A stretch of DNA of 64,000 bases from Molossus alvarezi (GCA_037176705.1 CM073907.1:11191001-11255000), one strand, 5' to 3'. Shown: positions 47,325 to 60,205, numbered from the stretch's first letter. Notes: a model not told the origin generated them from the sequence alone. Numbers and translations are program-made.

Positions 47325-48770
47325 GAAGAGTTTGTAGAATATTGGTATAATTCCTTAAATGCATGGTAGAATTCACTAGGGGACTTGTCTGGGCTTGGTG
47401 GTCTCTGTTTTAGAAGGTTATTTATTATTGATCCAATAATAGACAATTTTAATAGACCTATTTCTTGTGTCTTTCAGGGAATTGACCTCTTTTATCTAGA
47501 TTATAAATCTGTTAGGCATAGAGTTAATATTATTTCTTTCTTATCTTTCTAATGTATGTGAGATCTGCAGTTGAGTTGTGATGGTCCCTGCTCACATTTC
47601 TGATATTAGCAATTTGTATCTTCTTTTTTCTTAGTTACCCTGGCTGGAGTTACTGATTTTATTATTTTCAAAAGCCAGTTTTTGGTTTGTTGATCTTTCT
47701 CTATTGACTTTCTGTTTTCAATTTCATTTCTGCTCTAATTCTTTCTTCTGTTTTCTTTGGATTTAATTTGTTCTTTTTCTAATTTCTTAAAGTGGTAGCT
47801 TCAGTTATTGATTTTAGATCTCATCTTTGCCAATATGTGCATTCAGTGCTGTGAATTTTCTCCAAGCATTGCTTTCATTGCATCCCACAAATTTTGATAA
47901 GTTGTATTTTCACTTTTGTTTAGTTCAAAATAGTTAATTTTTCTTTAGATTTCCTCTTTGACCTCAGTGTTATTTAGAAGTGTGCTCTCTTATCTCTAAG
48001 TGTTCTGGGTTTTCCAGCTGTTTTCTATTATTGATTTCTTATTTCATCCATTGTCATCTGAGAGCAGCGTGCATTGTGTGCTTTCTGTTCTCTTAAATCT
48101 GTGAAGCTGTGTTTTTTGGCCCAGAATGTGGTCTGTCTAAGTGAATGTTTCATGTGAACTTGAAAGTGATGTGTATTCTACTGTTGTTGGATGAAGTGGA
48201 TAACGGTTATATTCAGTTGATTAATGATACCGTTGAGCTCAGTTATGTCCTTACTGATTTCCCCCAATGTTTTTGGTAGAATGGTATTGAAATCTCCTAC
48301 TGTAATAATGAGTTCATCTATTTCTCCTTGCCTCACAGATTTTTGATACTCTGTTAGGTTCATACTTTTAAGGATTTAGAGATTGTTATGTCTTCCTAGA
48401 GACTTGTTCCCTTTATCATTAGATAATGCCCTTCTTTATACCTGGTAATTTTCTTTGTTCTGAAATCTATTCTGTCTGAAATTAATATAGCTACTTCAGT
48501 TTTCTTTTGGTTAGTGTTAGCAGAGTATATTTTTCTCCATGTCTTTACTTTTACTCTATATGTCTTTATATTGAAAGTGGGTTTCTTACAGATAGCATAT
48601 ATTATTAGGCATTGTTTTCTGATTCACTGACCATCTTTATTTTTTAATTGGTATTTTAGACCATTGACTTTTAAAGTGATTGTTGATAAGTTGGATTAGT
48701 ATCGACCATATTTGTGTTCGATTTGTTACCCTTGTTCTTTGTTTTTATTGGGCTTATAATCTTTTTCTGT
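47325..48770 (-). mobile_element. L1 ORF2 fragment, antisense
   Basis: TAGAATTCACTAGGGGACTTG, GGTTTGTTGATCTTTCTC, GCATCCCACAAATTTTGATA and GAATGGTATTGAAATCTCC follow L1 ORF2 read backwards. It is dead. Confidence 0.85.
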
Positions 48771-48940
48771 TTTTTTTTTTTTTTGAGTGTGTGTGTGTGT
48801 GGTTTTAATTGATCATTTTATACTATTCCATTTTCTCTCCTTTCTCAGCATATCAGTTGGACTTAATCTTACTCTTAGTGGCTGCCCTCGGCTGCTCAGT
48901 GACGTTTGCAGCTGACCCAGCCCTGCTCTCAAGCAGCTCT

Positions 48941-49036
48941 GTGCAGCTCCACGGGCCGTGTGCAGCTCCACGGGGCCGTGTGCAGCTCCACGGGCCGTGT
49001 GCAGCTCCACAGGCCGTGCGCAGCTCCACGGGCAGT
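48941..49036. repeat. 19-bp minisatellite
   Basis: Five tandem units of GTGCAGCTCCACGGGCCGT, four of 19 bp and one of 20 bp (an extra G), with only one to three changes between units. It lies 419 bp upstream of the MADS-box exon. Confidence 0.92.
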
Positions 49037-49454
49037 GTGCCTCCCTTACTGCACCAGAGTCCTCCTTCCCCCTTTCTGTGGCCCTGGCGTGCTGTTGTCA
49101 TGGTCCCTTGAGGAAGAATTCGAGGTTCCTGATGGGAACCTTGTTCAGCTAGATGGTAAGGGGCCACTGGTCAGCTGTTTCTTTCTCTGGTCCTTGCCTT
49201 CTGCAGTGGATGGCAGCCAGGGAGAAAGGAGTAGCTCCGCAGGAGGCCGCCCTTCTGGAGCCCTTGGAGACCCAAGACGTGTGCCGGACTGCAGTCCTGT
49301 GGCCGGTGGGGCAGCAGAGTCAGGGAGCACGAGGCTAGGAAACCTGTTCCATCTGGGAGTCTGATTCAGTGTTGAGGCTCAAGTTCAGGGGCCTGTATTC
49401 AAGTTCTTCTGCTGCTCTGAATAAAAAGACACGATTTTTTCTTTGATTGTCTAG

Positions 49455-49685
<231 letters not shown>

Positions 49686-52600
49686 TGATACTGAGGCCTT
49701 TCATTGAATAACTTTAACTGTTAGATTGTTTCTTACATCCAAGATATACATCAGTTATAGATACATCTTTTCTCTGAATCATGTCTTAGGAGGATCTAAT
49801 TGCCTCTGTATGAGGAACCGCTTACAAACATGCCCTGTTCACTGAGACAAAACCAACAAGGCTGTTGTACCATATACCCAGTATACGCTAGCATTTCCTC
49901 CATGATCACTCACTTGATGAGTTTTTAAATTAATGTCCTAAGAAACTCTTATCACTTTGGACAGTATGAAGTTACAATTTTAATGTCTTAATTGTTTCAT
50001 TATGTCAGTGATTACCCATAACTCTAAACACTGATGAAGTTAAAGGAAAAGATGTAAACAATAATCCTGTTTTGCTAATAGTGCTTTAGTTGTTGGGGAA
50101 GGATATCCTCATTTTACTTTATCTGCTGCCCTTCAGTATTTTTCATAATTCAGCCAACCTAATGAACCAAAACGAAAGAAAATGGATTTTTAAAGAATGA
50201 TTTCTATCTGTTCAGAAATAGTGTTTTAAAACAAAACTTTCAAAAAGGCAAACTAATATGCTTCCCCTTCTAAAATAAGGTAACTTTCCATGTATATTTC
50301 TATTAGCATTTTAAATTAGCTTGATCTTTATTTTTGTCTTTTTTTGCTTTTATTGAGAGATTTTGCTTCATTTTTTTTTCATCCCCCCCCCCCACTTGTA
50401 AAGATAAATACTTTGGCCTAGTTTTGTAATATTAGAAAATGACTTCAATAAATTTAGGTATATCCTTGGTGACAGTGCCGAAACCATGTGGGATGATGCA
50501 AAACTGACTATAAGAGAAGAGGTGGCGCTCCAATCTAGATTTTGTTCAGATCATTGCAATTGGGGTAAAGAGACTTCATTGTGTAGGAGTCTGATGTATT
50601 TGCCTCCACAGATTATATTACGGTTCTGACAGCGAGTTTTAAATTTCCCCTGTATTTCTCTGCCTTGGCCATTCCTTTTCGCACAGTAATTCTTACAGCA
50701 AAAAATGCTACTTGTATTGAAAGAGCATTTCTGTTACTTTTCAGCAGTTAATCAGTTGTTTGAAAAGAGAAAGAAAAGTATAGCATGATTATAGCGAGGA
50801 CTCATCTCCCCTGCTTTATTTAAATGGCTCACTGTGGTGAACCTCCCTGAAATGTGTCTGAAGCTTTTGTTGAACTCTGCAGTTAAACTGCATGGTTACA
50901 TCTTTAGCTAAACCCCTAACACAGTTCTATCAGCTGTACATTATTTGTATCATTGAGCAGTTTTGGAACATCTTCCCACTTACAGCAGTGTGAACTGTTC
51001 AGTAGGCTTTCCCTGTTACATAGATACAATGAGGACTTCCGGGGATCACCATTCCGATGAGCTATGTCAGAGACTTCCTAACTGGATTTCCTTGAAATGG
51101 GATGGAGTATCCCTGGTGTGTTTAGTTTAAAACAATACCTTCTTTTAGAAATCTCTATTTTTTATAAAAAGTTACACTGCCTTAAACAAAGAAATGGAGT
51201 TGATTTTTAATGCTGTCAACAGATGTTCAAGCCCCTCTCACTATGGAAGGGAGCAGCCGCCTTCTCAACCCTAACTGCGCGGCTCTTCCATTGCGGCAGT
51301 GTTGTTCTTGGCCCCAGAAGTGGAGGGCGCTTCGCACAGGCTAGAGTGTACTTCCTTAGAGAGCGTGGAGATGTAGTCTAATACAGTCCTCAGAATTTTC
51401 GGAAGACTGCCTCCGTCTGCATCCTGTCATGGTCAGCAGTCCACGTGTGAGGGAGTAGACCCCAAGCATTTTTAGCAGTCTCCTATATCACAATCTGCTT
51501 CATTCTGAAGGAGAACTTTTGTAGCCCTGTTATAATTGGGATTTTGATATTTTCTTTTTAATTGGCATTCTTAGAAGTGAACATCAATCTTAGCAATAGG
51601 TTTTTATAAAGTTCTGAATAACATAAATACAAAGGATAGAAGTCACACTTGATTATGAGATTAATTTGTTGTGGTGGAATAAACTATAAGGCGTAGTTCA
51701 CTTTTCCTGTATGTTACTGACTTACTGAGTTCACCTGTGTGTAAGACAATGGTGGTTACACTTGTAGGATATTCTGTCTCCCACATATAAGGTGATACGG
51801 CTGCAACCTCACTAGCAGTGTGTACATATCCGAGTTCTTCTTGTCAGCTGTGGTCATGGCTTATGTTAATGTAGCTACAAAAGTGGTTGTGAGCCAAACT
51901 GAGTTCACCAGATAAGAGTAGTGACAGATGCTTATATTGAGCTTCCTATAGGCCAGACACTTTTTAGAATGCTTTACAAAGATCTCATTTAAGGATATTT
52001 TTAGAATACCACTATAAGTATTTTTTTTTCATATAGTTTCTTTTCAAACAGTGGGCTCTGCAAAGTGATGTTATTTAGAGATTTCTAATTCAAGCCACCG
52101 CACTGTTCTTTCCTCCCAAGTTTTATAATTCATTAAGACCGACTTTTTCCAACTGAAGATTTTATATCTATAAACTTCCAACACGTTGGTGTGTGATGTT
52201 CTAGACTCGTCAGCCATGTCATGTGGCTGAGTACATCGGCATTACCTGGAGGCATGTAAACAGCTCTAAGTGACCGGCTGTAGTGTGTTTCCTTATGCAA
52301 TAGGATCAACGGTGTAATTAACTGAAAACTTTGTGAACTCTTTCATAAGGCCACTAACCCGCATTCACCGATTTCCTGTTGCATCTGTGTTAGTCTTTAA
52401 ATTAGGAGGATTTTACTTTAATGTCCTCTGACAGTCTTGCATATATTAAAATGGAGGCTTCTGGAGATGTATTTCTGTTGTATTCTACACACCAGCCCTT
52501 CCGGGATGAACTGTGAAGAGGAAGGACGACGGTGTCCTGTGTTGGCTGCACCTGCGTGGTCTGCAGCTGCAGTAGTGGGTTGTGCCTGTGGAGTCAGTCC

Positions 52601-53050
52601 GCATGGTGTCTGGGGGCACTGCCGCGAGTGTGTATTAAAGTTGCTGGTATCTGAGTACTCTAAGGATAAACAGAGAGAAAGACCTAACACTCACTTATCT
52701 ACCTTTCAGTTTTTAGCCATGGGTATTAGAAACCCTCTACAGAATAGTGTTGTCCTTGTTTTACCTTGTTTCATATTACCTGTATTTTAAAACTAGTTTC
52801 TTAAAATTTTAATCAACTTTAAAATTTTATTTATAGCTGATAAATTATTTCTATGTAGCTTTTTAAAAAATCAACATTTGCATATTTTGAGTATGGCACT
52901 TAGGTGTTTTAAATTAAGGGCTGCAGTGTCTTGTAGGATGTATATACCCCTTATATTGGGGAAACTATAAATATATGAAGATGGAAACTTACACATTAGT
53001 AAATAAGGTTGTCATTAACAAACTTCATAAGAACCTTCATAACTGGATTA

Positions 53051-53301
53051 TTTTTTTTTAATTTTTTTTATCCTCACCCGAGGACATTTTTCCACCCTTC
53101 GTTCAGGTAGAGCGGGAGGGAGAGAGAGGAACAGAGAGAGAGAGGGAAACATCGATGTGAAAGGGACACATCGAGTGGTTGCCACCCGCACAACCGACCA
53201 GGGCCGGGGACAAACTGCAACGCGCCCTTAGCGGGAACCGAACCCGGGTCTCTCAGGACCGCAGGCCGACGCTCTAACTGCTGAGCAAAACCGGCCAGGG
53301 C
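53051..53301 (-). mobile_element. Ves SINE, type A
   Basis: It runs from ATCCTCACCCGAGGACAT to AAAACCGGCCAGGGC. The target duplication is CATAACTGGATT on both sides. A few bases are lost near 53221. Confidence 0.94.
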
Positions 53302-53514
53302 CATAACTGGATTTTTTGAAATGGAGAATATCACTGCTTTGTTTAAAATGATATCTTATTTGAAAATGTTTTATACACTGCTTTTCATGAATGTAATTTT
53401 TACAAAAAATGAGTTTTATTAGCTTATTTCTTTTATTAGATATTATGCAAAGGCTATCATCAAAGATATACATTGTATTTTTTGTTGTTAAACATTAATA
53501 TAAAAATAAGTGGC

Positions 53515-53717
53515 GTCTGGCTGGTGTGGCTCAGTGGTTGAGCGTTGACCCTGCACCAAGAGGTCACCAGTTCGATTCTTGGTCAGGGCACATGCCCAGG
53601 TTGTGGGCCTGATCCCCAGTCGAGGCGGCCAGTCGATGTTCTTTCTCATCCATGTTTCTATCTCTCTCTCCCTCTCTCACTTCCTCTCTCCCTGAAATCA
53701 ATAAAGGAAAAAAAAAA
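53515..53717 (+). mobile_element. SINE, type B
   Basis: The head is GTCTGGCTGGTGTGGCTCAG and the tail GAAATCAATAAAGG plus A-run. The target duplication is AAGTGGC on both sides. Confidence 0.92.
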
Positions 53718-53920
53718 AGTGGCAAACTTTTGTTTGATCCTACAAAAAGCAGTAATTTAATTGAAATGTATAAAAAAATGTTATAACCTTCAAGTTTTCA
53801 GTAAATTAAGATTTTAAAACCTGTGAATTGTATTTATTATGCAATTATATAGGAACATTAGCTATATCCTAGAATACTAGCAACTAAAAATGAAAATCAC
53901 CAGTCAGTTGCCATTGCTTA

Positions 53921-54045
53921 CAGAGTGGGCAAAAGGAGGGTTAGAGTTTTGAATACATGAACACAGAGCTTACTGTTGTGTTCCTATTTATTAATTATTC
54001 TTATTTTCCATCTAACAACTGTAAACCTGCTTTTGTTTCATCCTG
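53921..54045. mobile_element. Mariner-type MITE
   Basis: A worn 125-bp copy with ends CAGAGTGGGCAAAAGGAGG and CCTGCTTTTGTTTCATCCTG. TA is on the left and TG on the right. Confidence 0.75.
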
Positions 54046-54190
54046 TGTACACGTGTGTATATACATTGCATTTATACTAAGGTAAAGCCCAGAACCAGCG
54101 GGAAGGCTCTGCATCAAAATAAATATTATGCTAAAGGCACAAATGAGGGTTTCAGCAGCTGCTACACAGTAAACGCCTGAAATTACTTTT

Positions 54191-54271
54191 TTTTTGGTAC
54201 TTGCTCCTAGCAGAAACCGAACCTGGGACTCTCTGGTCCGCAGGCCAACCACTGAGCCAAACTGGCCAGGG
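54191..54271 (-). mobile_element. Head-only Ves SINE (3'-truncated) with perfect target duplication
   Basis: About 81 bp, consisting of the tRNA-like head (from GAGCCAAACTGGCCAGGG back to GGTACTTGCTCCTAGC) and an A-tail. The perfect 14-bp target duplication CTGAAATTACTTTT is on both sides, so this is a complete insertion event and not a later deletion. Confidence 0.9.
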
Positions 54272-55167
54272 CTGAAATTACTTTTATATCCCCCTTTTTT
54301 TGCTTTGCAAGAATATTTGAAATATTAGATATTCCTGCTGAGTATTTTTTAAATAGCTGTGATTTGGTGGCGCTGGAGAATATCAGCAGTAGCCTATGTG
54401 TGAGTCAGATCCCGCGCTGTCGTGTAGGGGTGTAAGCACGGGGCCATGGCCACGTGTCTCGCCTGTTCACATCCGGTGGGCTGTTCCCAGATAGAGGTAT
54501 TTTATTCACAGGAATACTACAGAGCTTAAAAAAAAACTTGCATTATCTCATTTGATTTTCATATCCTAGGTGAGCTTTTTCAGAGTAGAAACGGAGACCC
54601 AGGTAATGTTTTGTGCCGAGTCAGGTGGCACTTGAGTGGCAGAACTGCAGTTAGAACCCGATCTTTGCCACGGCCGCCTCCCTTTGTCCCCGTTGCTGAG
54701 TCCTCTGGTGCTCTGGACTGTTTCACCAGGAGCAGATAAGATTCCATACCTATACCGTCATGTATAACATGTAGCAGACATGAATAAGTTTTCCCCAACA
54801 ATGAACAGGAAAAAGTGAGGATAAGTGTAATAAGAATAATAGATAACACTCATCAAGTACTTAGTACGACCTGGGTTTGTGTGTATATTATCTCACTAAT
54901 TCCTCTGTTGAGGCCTCACAACTGAGGAAACCGAGGCAGAGCGATGAATGAAGAAAGATGATAATTTAGATTCTGAAGGGAAAAACATTTTTTTATAACC
55001 CCCCCACTTTCAAATTAGAAAGGAATTTAGAAATAATATAAGAGATTATTTCCAAAGTGATATATCTTAAAATCAATATAAGATGTACCTATCAATCATT
55101 AAATAAAAATAGGTGGTAATAAAAGCAATCATTCTCGGAGTACATTATTTAAAATGAGTAGTTCTCA

Positions 55168-55355
55168 GACAGCTGGTGTGGCTCATGCACCAAGGGGTCG
55201 CAGCTTCGATTCCAGTCAGGGCACATGCCCAGGTTGTGGGTTCGGTCCCCAGTGGAGGGGCGTGCAGGAGGCGGCCGATCGATGTTCCGTCTCATCACTG
55301 CTTCTGTTTTTCTCCCTCTCCCTTCCTCTCTCTCTAAAATTAATAAAGAAAAGAA
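55168..55355 (+). mobile_element. SINE, type B, with a deletion in the head, inserted in MER5A
   Basis: AGCTGGTGTGGCTCA is joined directly to TGCACCAAGGGGTCGC. The tail is AAAATTAATAAAG. The target AAAATGAGTAGTTCTCA / AAAATCAGTAGTTCTCA brackets it. Confidence 0.85.
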
Positions 55356-55383
55356 TTAGTTTTTTTTAAAAAAGTGTTAAAAT

Positions 55384-55560
55384 CAGTAGTTCTCAAAGTG
55401 GTACCCTTGCCAGCAGTATCAGCATCACCGGAGAATGTACTGAAATCTTAGTTTCTGGGCCCACACCTCAGACCTATTGCGTCAGACACTTGAGGCGAGG
55501 CCTCGGCGATCTCGCACTGACTTGACTCGACTTGTCCTAAGTGCAGTGCAGACTAAAAGC
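55384..55560 (+). mobile_element. MER5A (hAT-Charlie)
   Basis: CAGTAGTTCTCAAAGTGG, AGCATCACCGGAGAATG and CTGGGCCCACACCTCAGACC match MER5A order. The right half is eroded. Confidence 0.7.
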
Positions 55561-56114
55561 CTCACATTAACGTGAAGTCTCTTGCCAGCGGTTATCTAGT
55601 TTTTCAAATACTTTTATTCCTCTGAAATAATTTCAAGCAGTGAGCAAGCAGAGATTGTAACTCTCCAGACCTTTCTAAAAGCAATTCAAAATAGTATACC
55701 AATAGTGTTGCAAATTGCAAATTAGGAAACTCATTTCTCATGGGTTACCTTTCAGTTCAGTTGTGCCCCGTTCCAAGTGCTCCTCTGAGTGTATTTAGGG
55801 GGCTCTGCTGAGGATGTGTAGGAGATGGACCCCAGTTCCTCAGCTGAGCAAGAAAGCTAGCTCAGTGACTTGTCTCCTGAGGTAGTCTAGTGCTGACCTT
55901 AAAGAACTTGAAGTGTGATTATGTTAAGGTTCCACAGTGGTATTATGTATATTGTCCTCAGAGAGCTTTAATGAGCCAGTCAGTTCTTTGTCCCATGTCA
56001 CAGACAGGACTGGAGTAGACAGGGAGCGTTAAGGGGCCTCGTGTTCTACAGGCTGCGGTGGAGCAGCAGGGCAAGGGAAAGTAGTGAGACCCTGAGGATG
56101 TGACAGCTTCCCTG

Positions 56115-56530
56115 CACCTCCAGCCCCGCCTGCTCCTTCATCCCCAGCAGGGCCCGAGGCGCAGGACGGTGATTCAGCAGACCTCAGGGCTCCGTCCCTC
56201 TGTCCACCAGCACCTCCAGCCCCACCTGCTCCTTCATCCCCAGCAGAGCCCGAGGCTCAGGAAGGTGACTCACGGGGTGAGCAGCAGTCCTCAGGGCTCC
56301 GTCCCTCTGTCCCCCAGCACCTCCAGTCCCGCCTGCTCTTTCATCCCCAGCAGGGCCCGAGGCTCAGGACGGTGATTCAGCTGTCCTCAGGGCTCCGTCC
56401 CTCTGTCCACCAGCACCTCCAGCCCCACCTGCTCCTTCATCCCCAGCAGGGCCCGAGGCTCAGGACGGTGATTCAGCTGTCCTCAGGGCTCCGTCTCTCT
56501 GTCCACCAGCACCTCCAGCCCTCACCGGCG
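56115..56530. repeat. 96-bp minisatellite, 4.2 units
   Basis: Units start at 56115, 56211, 56318 and 56414, with a partial unit at 56510. Three are exactly 96 bp and the second is 107 bp (an extra GGGTGAG-containing insert). Each begins CACCTCCAG and contains CAGCAGGGCCCGAGGC. Units 3 and 4 differ at only a few bases. Because 96 is a multiple of three, long open frames run through it, but they are an artefact. Confidence 0.95.
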
Positions 56531-58511
56531 CCCTTCAGTTTGTTGCTCAGTTCTTATTTCACTGTGCATTTGAATATTATTACTCATCACAATTATCGGT
56601 TTTCATTGTGTGCTTTTTATCAGGAACTATGCATCTCTAGGTGCGGTTTGTATTTTCTTGAGGTCGGATTTTCTTCGTCAGAGATCGATGTTGCTATGTA
56701 AACAGGAGGTCATGGGGGAAGGGTGACGTATATTACTTTGTGATATAGCTCCCATTTTCGTGATGCATTTCTTGTGAATATTGATGACCACCTCTGGTTT
56801 CTTTTCGTCTTTCTGTCAGAGATTGAGTGTTTTAGTGCTGATGATCAGATTCACTTTTCTTTTTCTCTGGAAGTGCTTTGATACAGTGGCCACATTTTTG
56901 ACCAGTGAGAGAAGGAGAGAGGGTACAGAGAACTGGGAGAGGGATCAGAGAAAATACTCTAGAAGCGATACCATCACCTGAGTCCTTCGAAGGGTTGGGT
57001 TGGAGAGGGAAGGGGTAGAAGAAAGGTGTTCTAGGTCAGCGGAAGAAGCTTATGTGGAAATTAGGAAATGAGACATAGCACAGTTATTATATAGAATTAA
57101 AATCAGTTGAGTATAGCTGTCGTCTAGTGTGAAGGGTGGAAATTGCTGAGACCTGAGACATGAACCAGCTCCCAAAGAGGTGTGTGAGGCTCTTGACTTT
57201 CTGCTGAAGGTTTGGGTAGCGGTTGGAAGAGCTGAATAGAATAGCTCCCTCGGCTTACTCTCTTGTACTTCCCAAGCTATAAGCTGTTAGATTTGAACTG
57301 CAGTTTTTTTTGTTTTGTTTTTGTTTTTTGAAAGGGGTTAAAGAGAAAAGAAGATAAAGGGTAAAAACGTTGAATGAAATAATTATTTCTCCATTTTTTA
57401 ATATTGCATAGATATCATACTATGTACGAGGCTTTGTGCCAGACACTGAGAGCATGGTGGTTACTGGCTTGTATTTTTACTATGTTCCTAACAAGATGAC
57501 ATGTTTTTATTGTCTTTCTATATAAATCTCTCTTGTTGGATATGCTTCAGAAGGATTCAAGATACTTAGAATCCCAAGATTCTGATGTTTCCCACCAATA
57601 TTACATACTACATCACACTACATCCAGTTAGACCTAGAAGCTCACTAAGAGCAGAAGAGGCAGGTGCGCACACACGTGAAGCCTGACTGTGGAGCGGAGG
57701 GTGCGATCCGTGGAGTCTACGTGACATCTCGGTTCCCTGCGAAGGTAGCTCTGCAGACACGCACTTCCTAACCCTGGCCATTCAGACACACAGTTTCAAC
57801 TTAAGCAGATGGCTGAATAGTTTTTATATTTATTTTGAAGTTATTTTTTTAGCTTAGTTCTGAGAGAGAAACTCTTTTTAGGGATCTCTAGTCTACAGAA
57901 AGAGGGGTGTCTTCTTGGCATAGATTAGCTGTAACTCTGCTTTTTAATCTACAATTATAGAATCAGTACTGTGCCCATAAACAATTCCAAATGGTGCTGT
58001 GATCTTATGTTTTGGAAAAGTAAACATACCTTATAATTACGTTTGATGGGTTGATTCACAACTTTCAATACATGCTTTGATACTTGTATATCCTAAGGAC
58101 CTTCTATGAAGAATATTATATATATATATAGGCACATTGACATGTCATTATATTTTTTTTCACTCAAAGAATATTTTTTAGAGTTCTTAACTCGTTAGCA
58201 ATAAAACACCACAAGGTAAACTTTCAACATTGTTTTTGAAGTTAGCAATTAAAACTTCATAAATAAGCTACATTCTTGAGTCTTAGAGAATAAACCAAAG
58301 CTGATTACTTAAATTGGAATTTACCTCTTATAATTCAGTGGAGAATATTTTTCTGCCATTCTTTGTTTTCACAGAAAAAATTTGTTTTCCTAACTAAAAT
58401 TTTTCTTAACTAAAAAAAATTTTTCTTAACTTTTTAAAAAAATTTCTTCACTTGAGTTATTATTTCCAGAATCTTATCTTGAAAACCTAAAAATATTTGT
58501 GGGTTTTATCT

Positions 58512-58645
58512 GCAGCTGGCCTGTTGGGGTGCGCAGGAAGCAACAAGTGTGTGTCTCTCACCTCTCTCTCTGCCTCACCCCCCTTCCACACTCTCTGAAA
58601 ATCACTGGTAAAAAAGATCCTCCGGTGAGGATTAACAACAACAAA
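58512..58645 (+). mobile_element. 5'-truncated Ves SINE, type A
   Basis: Only the 3' part is present, from GGCCTGTTGGGGTGCGCAGG to GATCCTCCGGTGAGGATTAA. It has an (AAC)n-like tail. Confidence 0.8.
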
Positions 58646-58654
58646 AAAAGAAAC

Positions 58655-59460
58655 AGCTCAGTAGAAATCTTGGCAAAGTACTTGACAGGCACTTCACAAA
58701 AGAGAAAATCCAAATGGCCAATAGATATGACGTGTGCTTTATTTTCTTAGTAAACAGAGTAATACAAATTAAATCCTCATCAGAGGTAGAAAATGTTTAT
58801 TGATAACACTATGGAGAAACAGTTTGGCAATGTCTAGGATAGCTGAAGACGAACATATTGTGAACTAACAGTTTCACTCCTAGTAACATACCCTACAGAA
58901 ATATGTGCAGACGCACAGTAGACTGTCTGCAGAGTGTACATGGCACCATGTTTGTAGTGGCCAGAAGCCTGAAGCCACTCCTGCGGGCTGTCCGCTGAGG
59001 GCTGTCCGCTGCGGCCCGGGCGACCCCGAGGGCTGTCCGCAGCGTCCGCAGAGGCCTGGGCGACCCCGAGGGCTGTCCGCAGCGCCCCAGGCAACCCCGT
59101 GCAGTGCGATACAGTGTTGAGCGAGATGGGCCCTGCAGCGCCATGCAGCCTGAGAGGGACGCACATGAGAGGCTAGGCAAAACAATACACTGCACGTGTT
59201 CCATTCGCGTCATATTTAGAAAATAAGCGAAGCTGAATTACATTTTTAGGAATATGTATGCCTGTAGTAAACCTACAAAGAAAATCTGGAAAGTTGTCAT
59301 CTGCGTTAGGATGGGCTACCTGCAGAGGGTGGTGTGATTGTGGCAGGATAGAGGGTGCTGTTCTCGTCTGGTTCTGGAGAATTACTGGTGTTCCTTTCAG
59401 TCATTGAATTTTATATAAATGTTGAGGTGCTTTATGTATGCCTCACAATTTTAAAAAATT
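58655..59460 (+). mobile_element. L1M fragment interrupted by a GC-rich tandem repeat
   Basis: GACAGGCACTTCACAAAAGAG, AATGGCCAATAGATATGA and GGAGAAACAGTTTGGCAATG are ORF2/3' UTR text of old L1s. TGTTGAGCGAGATGGGCC and ATGTATGCCTCACAATTTTA continue it after the GC-rich insert at 58985-59098. Confidence 0.7.
58985..59098. repeat. GC-rich minisatellite inside the L1 fragment
   Basis: GGGCTGTCCGC occurs four times and GGGCGACCCCGAGGG twice, in about 114 bp, forming an imperfect higher-order repeat of about 40-bp units. Confidence 0.8.
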
Positions 59461-60149
59461 AAATGTTTTATGTATTAACATGTCTAGGAAGTGTAAGAAG
59501 TATCCTTCAAAATTGGAAACAATGATTAAAAATGGGGAAAAACTTTTCTCATTAAAAAAAATCCTAATAGTCTAAGTTCCTTGGAACTTAAGACATCATT
59601 CTTTTATTTTCAAGTGCTCGTTCACATCTTGTGCCCGCTCTGCCTGATGAGCCTTCAGCCAGGCTGTGGGGAGCTCCTGCTCAGCTGCTTCCGCGCGAGC
59701 TGCAAGGTGGGTGGGCACAGGTGGCAGCCGGGCATTAGGAACCGTGCACGTATATGTACGCCTTTTGAGTGCTCCGTCCCATGGCTTTACTTCTGGGTGC
59801 TGTGATGCTATCAGTTTGGAATGGAATTTCACAGTTGTCATTATAGAATTGAGCCTATGTTAAAGAATGTGTTAGTTGTCCTTTGGCTGTAGTAAAAACG
59901 CAGTTTTGTTAGACATGGCCTCTGGTAAAACACTCAGGCAGTATAGACTCTGGATCCAGAATTTAGTAGCCTAGCTCAAGCTTCTAGAAAATCCAGTTCT
60001 CTGGAATTTCGGCCAGTTTTTACATCAGATATTATAGCTTACTCCATTGTTTACTTAATGAAGTAAGCTATATATTTATTTATATTTATCAATTTTAATG
60101 AAAAATATCCTGAGTACTAGATTTCTTTACTCTGTACACAAACACCAAA

Positions 60150-60205
60150 GATTATATATGTATATGTGTGTATATAAGTATGCATGTGCACACGTGTGTG
60201 TGTAT
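60150..60205. repeat. (TA/TG)-rich microsatellite
   Basis: An imperfect alternating run with TATATATGTATATGTGTG and GTGTGTGTGTATA. It could be a simple length polymorphism. Confidence 0.7.

Larger units (their letters stand above)
45078..49454 (+). other. MEF2A: MEF2A intron 2 (4.4 kb)
   Basis: This intron separates codons 18 and 19 in phase 0, the usual position in vertebrate MEF2 genes. Donor GTAAAT and acceptor TTGATTGTCTAG are both standard. It is largely built from repeats: a mariner MITE, a hAT element, a Tigger1 remnant, an antisense L1 ORF2 fragment and a 19-bp minisatellite. It contains no Ves-type SINE. Confidence 0.9.

Noticed and set aside
56100..56701. Open frames with a 32-residue repeat (HLQPHLLLHPQQ)
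   Set aside because: They come from the 96-bp minisatellite, whose unit length is divisible by three. No splice sites, start context or conservation support coding.
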